From Hirschia baltica ATCC 49814 (GTDB lineage Bacteria > Pseudomonadota > Alphaproteobacteria > Caulobacterales > Hyphomonadaceae), in the NCBI RefSeq assembly GCF_000023785.1, contig NC_012982.1, positions 2,914,001-2,978,000 on the forward strand: DNA of 64,000 nucleotides. The letters run 5' to 3'. The stretch's first letter is position 1. Every line of letters begins with the position of its first letter. The position numbers and the translations under genes are program-made. Below the pieces are notes generated by a model that did not search any database, was not told the DNA's origin, and saw nothing but the letters and a program-made list of their open reading frames with translations. Positions 7,296 to 16,425 of the stretch are shown here, in pieces.

Positions 7296-9743
7296 ATGCT
7301 CAAAATGTCCCGTTTGTTTGTGACCATCGGCGTCATTGCTATGGCCCCTTCCCTGTCATATGCGGACGATAAACAAAGTCTCAGCATCATGTCTAATGGT
7401 GAGAATGTCGGATATGTCAAAGCCAACACCAAGGGCGATACCACCACAATTCAATTCCATGTCGATGATAATGGTCGTGGCCCTAAGTCGAAATCAAAAT
7501 TGACACTAAATCAAAATTTAGTGCCCGTTCACTGGACACTAGAAGGCACGAGCCTCATGGGCGGCACTGTTGATGAATGGTTCCATATTACAGACGATAC
7601 AGCGCAATGGAAAAGTCAGGCTGACGACGGCGAAACGACGCTTAGCGAGCCCGCTCTATATCTAATGAATGATGGCACACCATGGGATGATTATGTCTAC
7701 GCAAAAGCTCTTTTAAAAGACGAAGATCATAAAATGCCACTGCTTCCAGCAGGAGAGCTTACACTCAACCACCTCGCCAAACGCACTCTATCTCACGATG
7801 ATTTAGAAGTGGTATTCGATCTATACCGCCTTTCAGGTGCCAATTCGACAGGCTCACTCATTGCGATAGATGAAAGCGGCGATTTTTTTGCAAAACTCTC
7901 AGAATCCGGGTCCATTATCAAAGAGGGTTATGAAGCTTTTTCACAAGATTTAATGGATATCGCACGTGAGCAATCAATCGCACATGCATCCCAACTCGCA
8001 AAATCCCTTACCAACACATATGAAACAGGCTTTGCAGTTGCAAACATACATATTTATTCACCAGAGTCGGGTGATTTAAGCAAAGCATCGACTGTGTTTG
8101 TAAAAGACAACCGCATTGCAGACATTAAAGCCTTTTCACCCAATGATATCTACACAAAAGCCTACCCTGTATTTGATGGCGCAGGCGGCACACTTATGTC
8201 CGGATTGACTGATATGCACTCGCATACAAGCCTTCAAAATGGCCTTTATTATCTGGCTGCTGGTGTCACTTCCACGCGCGATATGGGAAACCAAAACGAA
8301 TACCTTCAAGACATTATAGAAAAAAAGAAAAGTCATGACGTTGCAGGCCCTCGCCTTATTGCCCGTGGTGGATTTCTCGAAGGACGAAGCACATATTCTG
8401 CTCGTTACGGGATAATAGCCGATACTGAAAAAGAAGCAGTTGATGCTGTTAAATGGTATGCTGACAATGGCTATGATTTCATCAAAACCTATAACTCGTT
8501 CAATCCTGATTGGTATGAAGCTGTCGTTGCTGAAGCACACAAACATAATTTACCAATTGTTGGTCATGTTCCAGCTTTCACACATCCAGACCGCCAAATC
8601 GAAGCTGGATATGATGAAATCACCCATATGAACCAATTAATGCTCGGCTGGTTGCTTGATGATGGCGAAGACACACGCACCCCTCTTAGACTAACTGCTA
8701 TGGCGCGCGCCTCCAATCTAGACTTAGAGCAACCAGAAGTCCGCAGCACACTAGAAAAGCTAAAAGACAATGATGTTGGAATTGATACGACAGGCGTAAT
8801 TCTTGAGCTTCTAATGCTTAGTCGTGCCGGAAAAGTCCCAGCCATTGCCACCGACTATTTCTCGCATATGCCTATTTCCTACCAGCGCAATCGCAAACGC
8901 TCGTTTGTGAAGCTAGAAGATGAAGGTGCAGATCAAGCCTACAAAGACGGCTTCCAACGCATTCTTGATACGATCAAACGGCTATATGATAATGACATTC
9001 GCTTGCTACCCGGCACAGACAATGGGACAGGCTTCACCATGCATCGTGAATTAGAATTATACACTTTAGCTGGCATTCCAGCCAAAGACGTTTTACGTAT
9101 CGCGACATTAGACATTGCAAAACATGTCGGTAAGGAAAAAGACCTCGGTTCAATAGAGATTGGCAAACTAGCCGACTTCGTATTACTGCCCGGCAATCCT
9201 ATAAAAGATATCAAAGCGATTAAAACACCTAGAATGGTTGTTGTTGATGGAAATGTTTATTTCCCAGACGAGATTTACAAAGCGCTCAACATCATTCCTT
9301 TTTCGACGCCGCCAGCCCGCTTGGATAAAGCTGATCAATCACAAGCATTGAAAACAGAAATCCAATACACGCCCCTACCGGGCGCGACACAGGCATTGAT
9401 AGAGTCAGGAAAAATTCCTTTTTCTGGTGCAGTAACAGTTGGAGACGTTGTCTATTTTTCAGGTCAAATCGGCGGTCCCAATGGCGGCGCTGAAGACTTT
9501 AAAGACGACGCTCGTCAGGTTATGGATTCCATTTCCGAAATCGCTAAACACGCAGGCGTTACAATGCAGGACGTGTTCAAATGCACTGTCATGCTAGATG
9601 ACATCAGCAATTGGCCAGACTTCAACGAAGTTTATGTGACGTATTTTACACCGGGAAAAATGCCAGCACGCAGCGCCTTTGCAGCTGATGGATTGGCGCT
9701 AAATGCAACCGTCGAAGTCGAGTGTATGGCTAAAGCAAACTAG
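7296..9743 (+). CDS. Exported amidohydrolase with C-terminal RidA domain
   Basis: An 815-residue two-domain protein. A signal peptide (cleavage near LSYA-DD, residue 24) is followed by a domain of unclear fold. From about residue 240 comes an imidazolonepropionase/prolidase-like amidohydrolase with metal ligands His308 and His310 in DMHSH, and later GHVP, ITHMN and PGTDNG. Residues about 690-815 form a complete RidA/YjgF domain, including Arg792 in ARSAF, the position of the catalytic arginine of RidA, which hydrolyses enamines and imines. The fusion suggests that hydrolysis of an amide or cyclic bond releases an unstable imine handled by the second domain, outside the cytoplasm. It follows the third S10 gene after 11 bases. 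Confidence 0.85.
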   Translation: MLKMSRLFVTIGVIAMAPSLSYADDKQSLSIMSNGENVGYVKANTKGDTTTIQFHVDDNGRGPKSKSKLTLNQNLVPVHWTLEGTSLMGGTVDEWFHITDDTAQWKSQADDGETTLSEPALYLMNDGTPWDDYVYAKALLKDEDHKMPLLPAGELTLNHLAKRTLSHDDLEVVFDLYRLSGANSTGSLIAIDESGDFFAKLSESGSIIKEGYEAFSQDLMDIAREQSIAHASQLAKSLTNTYETGFAVANIHIYSPESGDLSKASTVFVKDNRIADIKAFSPNDIYTKAYPVFDGAGGTLMSGLTDMHSHTSLQNGLYYLAAGVTSTRDMGNQNEYLQDIIEKKKSHDVAGPRLIARGGFLEGRSTYSARYGIIADTEKEAVDAVKWYADNGYDFIKTYNSFNPDWYEAVVAEAHKHNLPIVGHVPAFTHPDRQIEAGYDEITHMNQLMLGWLLDDGEDTRTPLRLTAMARASNLDLEQPEVRSTLEKLKDNDVGIDTTGVILELLMLSRAGKVPAIATDYFSHMPISYQRNRKRSFVKLEDEGADQAYKDGFQRILDTIKRLYDNDIRLLPGTDNGTGFTMHRELELYTLAGIPAKDVLRIATLDIAKHVGKEKDLGSIEIGKLADFVLLPGNPIKDIKAIKTPRMVVVDGNVYFPDEIYKALNIIPFSTPPARLDKADQSQALKTEIQYTPLPGATQALIESGKIPFSGAVTVGDVVYFSGQIGGPNGGAEDFKDDARQVMDSISEIAKHAGVTMQDVFKCTVMLDDISNWPDFNEVYVTYFTPGKMPARSAFAADGLALNATVEVECMAKAN

Positions 9744-9762
9744 GAGAGTGGAAACTCCCCTA
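9741..9762. terminator. Short hairpin between convergent genes
   Basis: Arms 9741-9749 and 9754-9762 pair with one mismatch around a GGAA tetraloop, starting at the stop codon of the amidohydrolase gene and ending just before the Lrp-type gene's 3' end. There is no T-run, so this is only a possible bidirectional terminator. Confidence 0.4.
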
Positions 9763-9766
9763 TCGC

Positions 9767-10249
9767 CTACAAAGCCATAGAGCCACGCACTGGAATAGCC
9801 GTGGTAGACTTGATTTCTCCTAATGTCGCCGTTGAATTTATGTTTTCAACACCTGGAAGTTTTAAAAGGAACTCCATTAAAAAATGCTGATACCACGACA
9901 TGGATTTGGCTTGGATCTTCATCATAAGATCCATTTCTCCAAAAATCGAGTAGCACTCCATTATTTCAGGCGTGGTTGCAATTTTGCGCGTGAATGCTTC
10001 GCGTTCGGTATCAGACAAGCGTCGCATTTTTACAAGCGCAAAAATACGCAGATCATATCCAAATTTTTCGCGATCAAGTATCGCCACTTGGCGCTTGATA
10101 TATCCCTCATCCTTCAAACGTTGAAGACGCCTCCAACACGGGGATTGAGACAGCCCAACTGCATCCGCCAGCTCCACAGTGGAGAGACTGCAATCTTTTT
10201 GCAATTGCTCCAATATTTTAACATCAAATACATTCAACTCTTCACTCAT
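9767..10249 (-). CDS. Lrp/AsnC family transcriptional regulator
   Basis: A 160-residue regulator with an N-terminal winged helix-turn-helix (about 8-60; ELADAVGLSQSPCWRRLQRL is typical of the family) and a RAM ligand-binding domain (about 70-150). Such proteins bind amino acids and regulate adjacent amino-acid catabolic or transport genes. It is convergent with the amidohydrolase and divergent from the M61-like lipoprotein, 160 bases away, where its operator may lie. Its presence supports reading this region as peptide and amino-acid catabolism. Confidence 0.92.
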   Translation of the reverse strand: MSEELNVFDVKILEQLQKDCSLSTVELADAVGLSQSPCWRRLQRLKDEGYIKRQVAILDREKFGYDLRIFALVKMRRLSDTEREAFTRKIATTPEIMECYSIFGEMDLMMKIQAKSMSWYQHFLMEFLLKLPGVENINSTATLGEIKSTTAIPVRGSMAL

Positions 10250-10409
10250 ACGACATACCCTATATTAAAAAACCAGAATATACGCATACTTTATCCATCA
10301 AAATCCTATAAGTTTCAAATTATCTGAATTGAGTCAAAACCGACCTAAGATTGAGCAAGTTTACACGCTATATGACTTTTATAGTCACACCTAGAATGAG
10401 AATGTCCCA

Positions 10410-12185
10410 ATGAAACCTATGCCGATCACAGCTTTGTTCGCCTTCTTATTACTCGTGACAGGGTGTAATCCAACTGCTCCTAAAGACACGGACTCGGGCA
10501 ATATTGCCTCGCCTCACATAAATTTGACGCTCGCACCTCAAGCACGTGTCGATGCCCCAGACACAATAGGTTCTGTCCAAATCCAACTTCAGATTTCTGG
10601 AAAAACATTCCAGAAAGATGCACCTGTTTTACAAATCCCTTTAGTGTCTAGCAATGTGGATACAGTCGCAACAATCGTGACTGATTTAAAAGCAAATGAT
10701 GCGAATGGCCCGCTGACTTTGTCAGCTATGGATAAGACTTTAGACGAGCAAAATGCCGGTGATGCTGTCATAGGCGGTAATTCAAGGCTCTGGTATGCTG
10801 ATAGGCAACCTGATGGTCCAATTCATGTAACTTACACTGTTCCTGCAAATGCAAGCCTGCCGCCGCGTGGACCAGCACCGCCTTTCTCATTTCTAAGTAA
10901 AGATGGTGGGACATCAGCGGCAGGACATGTCTTCCTCATTTTACCACCCGGTGATGATTCCTATCAAACCGAAATAGATTGGGATTTAACCGCCGCTCCG
11001 CCCGAAAGTCGCGGCATTAGTTCAATCGGAGAAGGACATGTCAGCGCTGAAATGACTGCTGTGACAATGCGTATGTCTTTCTACATGATGGGGAATGTTC
11101 AGACCTATCCTGAAATCGTGCCTGAGAATGGTTTCTTCTCTGCATGGTATGGCACACCACCATTCGATGCAGAAAATCTCATGCATTGGACTGCTGATCT
11201 ATACACACACTACAGCGCATTTTTCGGTATGAAAGAAGTCCCTCCTTACGGAGTATTCTTAAGGTACAATCCCGTAAACGCAGGCGGTGGTGTTGGTCTG
11301 CACCATTCCTTCGTCACAACTTTTGGCGAGCAAGGTGACACCACTATATCAGGACTAAAAAGCACATTGGCCCATGAAATGTTCCATACATTTCAACCTT
11401 TCATCGAAGAACCAGGCGGACTTGAATCCTCATGGTTTGGCGAAGGACTCGCCGTTTTCTACCAAGCGCGCCTCCCTACCCGCTTTGCAATGATGTCTTC
11501 TGAAGACTTCTTGGCAGACCTAAACTTCGCCGCCTCCAGATATTACACAAGCCTGATGGCGGAAGCTCCAAATAGTGAAATTCCGAAAAAATTCTGGCTC
11601 GATACGCGCATTCGGACACTCCCGTATGATAGAGGCATGTTATATTTCGCCACGGTCGACCATGAACTGCGCACCCAAACAGAAGGCGAAGTCACATTAG
11701 ATACCCTGATGCTTAAATTACTTGAGCAGTCAAATAATGGGCATGCGCTAACTAATTCAGATTGGGAAAAAGAATTAAATACCCATTTAGGACCATCAGC
11801 AGTCGCAGAATTTCAAGACTTTCTAAACGGAACTCTTATCGTTCCCGACGCTTCCGCCTTTGGTCCCTGCTTCACCCGAACACAAGTTCCACTTCGCAGA
11901 TATGAATTAGGGTTTGATCCAGCCGTATTGAGTGAACCCACACGCATTATCAGAAACCTCGTGATAGGATCTGCTGCTGACCAAGCTGGGCTCCAAAATG
12001 GTGATGAAATTGTACACCCTATTCCACAAGACCATATTCAAGGCGAACAAACACAGGAATTAACAGTTACAATCAGGCGCAATGGCGATGAATTCACACT
12101 GAGCTACTTACCACGTGGCGAGACAGTGGATGCTTATCAATGGATCAAAAACCCAAACCATTCAGATGAAAATTGCGAGCTGTGA
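10410..12185 (+). CDS. M61-like gluzincin metallopeptidase lipoprotein with PDZ domain
   Basis: A 591-residue lipoprotein: the leader ends in the lipobox LVTGC (Cys19). The zinc motif HEMFH gives ligands His322 and His326 with catalytic Glu323. Glu345 in WFGEG, 18 residues on, is the third ligand, the HExxH-18-E spacing of M1/M61 gluzincins. Residues about 505-575 (IGSAADQAGLQNGDEI) form a PDZ domain, the C-terminal arrangement of M61 glycyl aminopeptidases. Expected to be an envelope-anchored aminopeptidase. Divergent from the Lrp-type gene; likely part of the same peptide-use region. Confidence 0.82.
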   Translation: MKPMPITALFAFLLLVTGCNPTAPKDTDSGNIASPHINLTLAPQARVDAPDTIGSVQIQLQISGKTFQKDAPVLQIPLVSSNVDTVATIVTDLKANDANGPLTLSAMDKTLDEQNAGDAVIGGNSRLWYADRQPDGPIHVTYTVPANASLPPRGPAPPFSFLSKDGGTSAAGHVFLILPPGDDSYQTEIDWDLTAAPPESRGISSIGEGHVSAEMTAVTMRMSFYMMGNVQTYPEIVPENGFFSAWYGTPPFDAENLMHWTADLYTHYSAFFGMKEVPPYGVFLRYNPVNAGGGVGLHHSFVTTFGEQGDTTISGLKSTLAHEMFHTFQPFIEEPGGLESSWFGEGLAVFYQARLPTRFAMMSSEDFLADLNFAASRYYTSLMAEAPNSEIPKKFWLDTRIRTLPYDRGMLYFATVDHELRTQTEGEVTLDTLMLKLLEQSNNGHALTNSDWEKELNTHLGPSAVAEFQDFLNGTLIVPDASAFGPCFTRTQVPLRRYELGFDPAVLSEPTRIIRNLVIGSAADQAGLQNGDEIVHPIPQDHIQGEQTQELTVTIRRNGDEFTLSYLPRGETVDAYQWIKNPNHSDENCEL

Positions 12186-12200
12186 TCTCGGCGAACAAAG

Positions 12201-12244
12201 TTTCTAAATTTAGTGCGATCACAATATCGCACTAAATTCAGAAA
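12201..12244. terminator. 19-bp hairpin between convergent genes
   Basis: Arms 12201-12219 and 12226-12244 pair over 19 positions with one mismatch around a 6-base loop. It sits between the M61-like gene and the convergent lldD operon, and short A- and T-rich flanks fit a bidirectional terminator. Confidence 0.7.
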
Positions 12245-12271
12245 CACTGATAATTTGGATTAAAACGACGT

Positions 12272-13402
12272 TTAATCGACCAATATAGATCGATCAATTT
12301 TAGAAATACTATTTACGCCGGCCAACGTCATTGTCACTTTCATGTCCTGCTTCAGGAAATCAAACATTTGCGTGACACCAGCACTGCCCCCTGCAGCCAA
12401 AGCGTACAACCATAAACGCCCGAGCAAAACACCATCAGCTCCTAAAGCCAGCATACGCACGACATCTAGTCCAGAACGAACCCCGCCATCAGCCAGCACA
12501 GTAATTTGATCTCCGACAGCTTCAGCAATTGCTGGAAGCGCGTGTGCCGTTGAAAGCGCTCCATTGAGTTGGCGGCCCCCATGATTAGACACAACAATGC
12601 CGTCCGCACCGAGCGCAACAGCTTCACGTGCATCTTCAGGATCAAGAATACCTTTGATGATGAGTGGGCCATCCCAAGCACTACGAATCCATTCCAGATC
12701 TTTCCACTGAATGGAGGGATCAAAATTTTTGCCCAACCAGCCCATATAATCATTGATGCCAGCGCCCTGGCCTAGCGCTGCAACCAAATTACCCAGAGTA
12801 TGCGGTCGACCAAGCAATCCCACATCTACTGACCATGCAGGCTTGCCAACAGCCTGCATAATTCGCCGGATACCTGCATTCGGGCCAGACATACCAGAAT
12901 GCACATCCCGAGCACGCGAACCAGGCACAGGCATATCAACTGTAAAAACAAGCGCTTTCGCACCCGCCACTTTTGCTCTCTCAATTATATCGAGCATGAC
13001 TGAACGGTCACGGATTACATATAGCTGAAACCAAAAACGTTCTGTGGCAGCAACAACCTCCTCTATCGAACATATGGAAACTGTCGATAAACATGCCGGC
13101 ACTCCTGCTTTGGAAGCCGATGAAGCTGCCTGCACTTCACCACGCCGCGCAAACATACCGCTAATCCCTACCGGTCCCAACGCGACAGGCAGATCTTGCT
13201 TCTGTCCTAAAATCTCAGTTGAAAGATCAATAGACGCAACATCTTTTAGAACACGCTGACGCAGAGCCACTTTCCGCAAATCAGCTGAATTGCTGAGCAT
13301 TGTATCTTCGGTTCCCGAACCACCATCGGCATAATCGAACAGAAAACGTGGGACTCGTCGACGCGCAGCTTCTCTAAAATCAGCTGTTGATGCAATTCTC
13401 AT
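12272..13402 (-). CDS. lldD: L-lactate dehydrogenase (FMN, quinone-linked)
   Basis: A 376-residue FMN-dependent alpha-hydroxy-acid dehydrogenase, matching the E. coli LldD pattern along its whole length: FLFDYADGG near the start, FTVDMPVPG at 153-161, [15 protein letters not shown] at 226-240, catalytic His274 and Arg277 in SNHGGRQL, Lys250 in [10 protein letters not shown], and the FMN phosphate loop DGGVRSG at 305-311. It oxidises L-lactate to pyruvate at the inner membrane. Its start overlaps the mutarotase stop (ATGA). As the last gene of the deoxyhexose operon it fits exactly: the hydrolase of that route releases pyruvate plus L-lactate. Confidence 0.92.
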   Translation of the reverse strand: MRIASTADFREAARRRVPRFLFDYADGGSGTEDTMLSNSADLRKVALRQRVLKDVASIDLSTEILGQKQDLPVALGPVGISGMFARRGEVQAASSASKAGVPACLSTVSICSIEEVVAATERFWFQLYVIRDRSVMLDIIERAKVAGAKALVFTVDMPVPGSRARDVHSGMSGPNAGIRRIMQAVGKPAWSVDVGLLGRPHTLGNLVAALGQGAGINDYMGWLGKNFDPSIQWKDLEWIRSAWDGPLIIKGILDPEDAREAVALGADGIVVSNHGGRQLNGALSTAHALPAIAEAVGDQITVLADGGVRSGLDVVRMLALGADGVLLGRLWLYALAAGGSAGVTQMFDFLKQDMKVTMTLAGVNSISKIDRSILVD

Positions 13403-13770
13403 GATTTATCTTTATAATAAGCGATATGATCGGTTAGGCGATATATGTTTTCCATTGGAAACCAAGTTCCATCCGGTCCAGCGGCCGGAATAGGTTGCTG
13501 AAATTTTTTCATCAACTCTCCCCATTTTTGCACATGGGGATTTTTGGAATCAGCTTCAGCTTTCACATTCTCTGAAAAATTGTCTGCAACATCCATTATC
13601 ATAAACATACGATTTCCGGCACGAAAAATCTCCATATTCTCGACACCGAAATCTGCAATAGATTTTACAATCTCAACAGGAACATTACCTACTCTATGCC
13701 ATTTTTCGTATGCAGAAATCAGCTCTTGGTCATCGACAAGATCAAGCGCTAAACAAACTCTTTGTGACAT
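13399..13770 (-). CDS. L-rhamnose/L-fucose mutarotase family protein
   Basis: A protein of about 123 residues of the RhaM (DUF718) family, which interconverts anomers of 6-deoxyhexoses. A TTG 15 bases further upstream would add five residues, but ATG 13770 with GGGAG 8 bases before it is the better start. [10 protein letters not shown] near the C-terminus is in the region of family conservation. It lies between the sugar-acid SDR and lldD, overlapping lldD by 4 bases. Members of this family occur in both rhamnose and fucose loci; the neighbouring aldo-keto reductase favours fucose. Confidence 0.85.
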   Translation of the reverse strand: MSQRVCLALDLVDDQELISAYEKWHRVGNVPVEIVKSIADFGVENMEIFRAGNRMFMIMDVADNFSENVKAEADSKNPHVQKWGELMKKFQQPIPAAGPDGTWFPMENIYRLTDHIAYYKDKS

Positions 13771-13788
13771 AGCGACAACTCCCAACGT

Positions 13789-14520
13789 TTATGAATTAGA
13801 CCAACCACCATCAATAATGTGCGTCCCGCCAGTCGTGTATGATGACTCATCACTTCCCAGATACAAAGCTAGATTAGCAATATCATCAGGATGACCCAGT
13901 CGACCAATTGGCTGACGCGCTATAAATTCCGTTCTTGCCTTTTCCGCATCACCTGTCGCAGCAAGACGTTCATCCAAGGATGGAGATTGCACCGTCCCCG
14001 GACAAATTGCGTTACAACGCACACCATTGCCAATGTAATCTTCTGCCACTGATTTAGTCAGCCCGATCACTGCTGCTTTGCTCGCGCCATATACAAAGCG
14101 ATTTTTCACACCGATAACGGAACTCGCCACTGAAGACATGTTGATAATTGAACCACCACCATTTTCGACCATACTTGGTAGAAATGCGCGGATCATACGG
14201 TAAGCAGACTTCACATTCAGATCGAAGGAAAAATCGTAATCTTTTTCGTCTGTCGTTAAAATCGTACCTGCATGAACAAATCCCGCACAGTTAAACAAAA
14301 TATCTGTGTGTTTGATCTCTTTGGCCAATGCTAAAATCGCATCTCCATCCAGCAAATTCATAACATGCGTTTCACACCCTTCCAGAGTTGCCAGAGTGTC
14401 GGGGTTCAAATCTACTGCTATTGTCCGCGCGCCTTCCGCAGCAAACAATTCTGCCGTGGCACGCCCAATCCCCTGACCTGCAGCTGTAACGATAGCGGTT
14501 TTGCCTTCTAAACGACGCAT
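13789..14520 (-). CDS. SDR, probable 2-keto-3-deoxy-L-fuconate 4-dehydrogenase
   Basis: A 243-residue classical short-chain dehydrogenase: TAAGQGIG (12-19), Ser130, Tyr144 and Lys148 (YGASK) form the cofactor loop and active site. The sequence around FNCAGFVHAG and RCNAICPGTVQSPSL is characteristic of the enzymes that oxidise 2-keto-3-deoxy-L-fuconate or -rhamnonate at C4, making the 2,4-diketo acid cleaved by the hydrolase encoded at 22805. The assignment relies on recalled family patterns and on context. It sits 16 bases after the aldo-keto reductase and 18 bases before the mutarotase. Confidence 0.85.
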   Translation of the reverse strand: MRRLEGKTAIVTAAGQGIGRATAELFAAEGARTIAVDLNPDTLATLEGCETHVMNLLDGDAILALAKEIKHTDILFNCAGFVHAGTILTTDEKDYDFSFDLNVKSAYRMIRAFLPSMVENGGGSIINMSSVASSVIGVKNRFVYGASKAAVIGLTKSVAEDYIGNGVRCNAICPGTVQSPSLDERLAATGDAEKARTEFIARQPIGRLGHPDDIANLALYLGSDESSYTTGGTHIIDGGWSNS

Positions 14521-14536
14521 AATTTAAATCCTGTGA

Positions 14537-15568
14537 TTATGTTGGAATAGGTGCATCTGGCCGAATAAGCTCGGAGGCTCTTAATTCTTCCCAAAATGCT
14601 TTATCTATGGAATGGCTCATCAATGATTGAGTTGATTGAACGCGTTTAGCACTGCCCATGCCCGGTATGACTGTCGAAACTTGTTGATGGGCCAGCGGAA
14701 ACTGAAGAGCTGCAGCAGCTAGTGGGACACCATATCTCTCACAAATATCTTCTATGGCAGCGACACGTTTGATGATATTTTCTGGTGCGTCCTGGTATTC
14801 GTAAATATGAGGTCCATTGCCGCGAACACCTTTGGCTAGAATCCCACTATTATAAGGACCACCGATCACAAGCTGCGTGTTTTTCTGGGCGCACAATGGC
14901 AAAAAGCTGTCCAGTGCGCTCTGCTCTAGCAATGTATATCTGCCGGCAAGTAATATTATATCGAACGGCGCGTCACTCAGTGCTTCTTCACACACTTCCC
15001 ATTCATTCACGCCCAGCCCAATCGCACCCACAACACCAGCGTCGCGCAGTTCCCGCAGAGCGCGATAACCGCCTTCCATGAAATTACGGTAGGTTTGCGC
15101 ATGATCTTCGCCATGCGTAAAACGTCCTATGTCATGCACATAGAGAATATCTATCCGGTCACGACGTAATCTTGTTTTACTCGCTTCGAAAGAATGCATG
15201 ATTGAATCATAGCTATAATCAAACACGCTGTAATATGGTTCTGGAGAATAAAACGCCTGACGCATCTCAGTGAGGTCTGTTCCGTCAGGCACAGGATCCA
15301 ACCTGCGACCAACTTTGGTAGATATGATAATATTTTCGTCGGCATCATATCTTTCAAGCGCTTCACCTAGTCTTTTCTCAGCAAGACCAAATCCATAATG
15401 CGGCGCGACATCCATATATTTGATGCCCGCATCTATGGCTGCTTTAACGGTCGCCCCTGCTTCTTCATCGGACACTTGATGAAATAAATTCCCTAAAGAA
15501 GCACACCCTAATCCAAGCTGCCCCAAAACGTCCCGATTAAATATAATGTCTTTATTTGTTTTGCTCAT
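14537..15568 (-). CDS. Aldo-keto reductase, probable L-fucose (D-threo-aldose) 1-dehydrogenase
   Basis: A 343-residue AKR of the D-threo-aldose 1-dehydrogenase/L-fucose dehydrogenase/pyridoxal dehydrogenase group. The catalytic tetrad is visible: Asp53, Tyr58 (MDVAPHYG), Lys85 (STKVG) and His145 (YVHD). It would oxidise L-fucose, L-galactose or D-arabinose with NAD(P) to the 1,5-lactone, the first step of the non-phosphorylating route. It is the first gene of the four-gene minus-strand operon, with an operator-like near-palindrome at 15606-15615 between its start and the upstream gntR stop. Confidence 0.85.
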   Translation of the reverse strand: MSKTNKDIIFNRDVLGQLGLGCASLGNLFHQVSDEEAGATVKAAIDAGIKYMDVAPHYGFGLAEKRLGEALERYDADENIIISTKVGRRLDPVPDGTDLTEMRQAFYSPEPYYSVFDYSYDSIMHSFEASKTRLRRDRIDILYVHDIGRFTHGEDHAQTYRNFMEGGYRALRELRDAGVVGAIGLGVNEWEVCEEALSDAPFDIILLAGRYTLLEQSALDSFLPLCAQKNTQLVIGGPYNSGILAKGVRGNGPHIYEYQDAPENIIKRVAAIEDICERYGVPLAAAALQFPLAHQQVSTVIPGMGSAKRVQSTQSLMSHSIDKAFWEELRASELIRPDAPIPT

Positions 15569-15605
15569 AGAGCATCAATTACAATGATATCTCTATTAAT
15601 GCAAC

Positions 15606-15615
15606 TGATATTTCA
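15606..15615. promoter_or_regulatory. Operator-like near-palindrome before the deoxyhexose operon
   Basis: TGATATTTCA, one base from the palindrome TGATATATCA, 38 bases upstream of the aldo-keto reductase start. The 12-mer containing it, CTGATATTTCAA, recurs exactly at 16383-16394 before the enolase-family gene. Confidence 0.5.
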
Positions 15616-15627
15616 ACAAGCTTTGCT

Positions 15628-16368
15628 TTAAATAAACCCGAGTATTCTCTGCATTGCAGCATGGAAATGATCCGCTACAGCTGCCTCGGCCCGATCAGCA
15701 TCTCGTGCGACACATGCCTCCAGTATTGCAATGTGCTCTTTTAAAGAACGAAGCGCCAATGGCTTAGTAATAAGGCGCTCTAATCGAATAAGGACGACAT
15801 AATTCTTAAGCCGACGTCCAGTATTCTCGATCAGCGGATTATTCATGCTTGCTATGATATTGCCATGCAGACTTTGCTCAAGCCCCTCGATACGCTCTAA
15901 AATATCTTGATCAATATCATTCTTTTCAATCAGACCTACAACGTCGCGGTGCTCTTCCAACAGGTTTACAGCGGTTTCAGCATCGCCCATTTCAGCGAAA
16001 TGGCGCACAGCAGCCTTCTCTATAAGTGTCCTAAATTGATATGTACTGCGTATTAGCTCCAAATCCGGTTTCAAGAATTGGATACCTGAGCGCGGATGAA
16101 TTTCCAGCACACCTTCGGCCTCAAGCACACGCAACGCATCTCTTAGCGGTTGAATAGGCACACCCAGTAACTCAACAAGCTTGCTTTGAGATACAAAAGC
16201 CCCCACCGGAACTATCCTATCAAAGAGTCCTTGTAATACGGCTTGATACGCTACATCGCTCAGGCTCTCTTTTTCTTTGCCTTTAATTACACCAGCATTT
16301 TTATCCAAACGGTTATTTTTACGACCACCCATATTCATCACCCCTTGCATTCGGCCTGTATCTGTCAT
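15628..16368 (-). CDS. GntR family (FCD subfamily) transcriptional regulator
   Basis: A 246-residue regulator: an unusually long basic N-terminal extension (about 35 residues), a winged helix-turn-helix (about 35-100; QSKLVELLGVPIQPLRDAL) and an all-helical FCD effector domain (about 110-240) with the conserved His positions typical of metal-dependent sugar-acid or carboxylate binding. FCD regulators usually repress sugar-acid catabolic operons. It is divergent from the dehydratase gene with 57 bases between them and upstream of the deoxyhexose operon; the repeated TGATATATCA-like sites may be its operators. A later start (for example the Met at residue 12) is possible. Confidence 0.88.
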   Translation of the reverse strand: MTDTGRMQGVMNMGGRKNNRLDKNAGVIKGKEKESLSDVAYQAVLQGLFDRIVPVGAFVSQSKLVELLGVPIQPLRDALRVLEAEGVLEIHPRSGIQFLKPDLELIRSTYQFRTLIEKAAVRHFAEMGDAETAVNLLEEHRDVVGLIEKNDIDQDILERIEGLEQSLHGNIIASMNNPLIENTGRRLKNYVVLIRLERLITKPLALRSLKEHIAILEACVARDADRAEAAVADHFHAAMQRILGFI

Positions 16369-16383
16369 ATCTATTTACCCGTC

Positions 16384-16393
16384 TGATATTTCA
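16384..16393. promoter_or_regulatory. Operator-like near-palindrome in the gntR/dehydratase divergent promoter
   Basis: TGATATTTCA within the 57-base divergent spacer, the same sequence as at 15606-15615. This is a usual place for an autoregulatory GntR site. Confidence 0.5.
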
Positions 16394-16425
16394 ATTCAAC
16401 ATCTTGGGACATTATAGTCAAAATC

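Noticed and set aside
9884-10327. 147-codon frame antisense to the Lrp-type regulator
   Set aside because: The Lrp/AsnC protein is complete on the other strand; this product has no domain.
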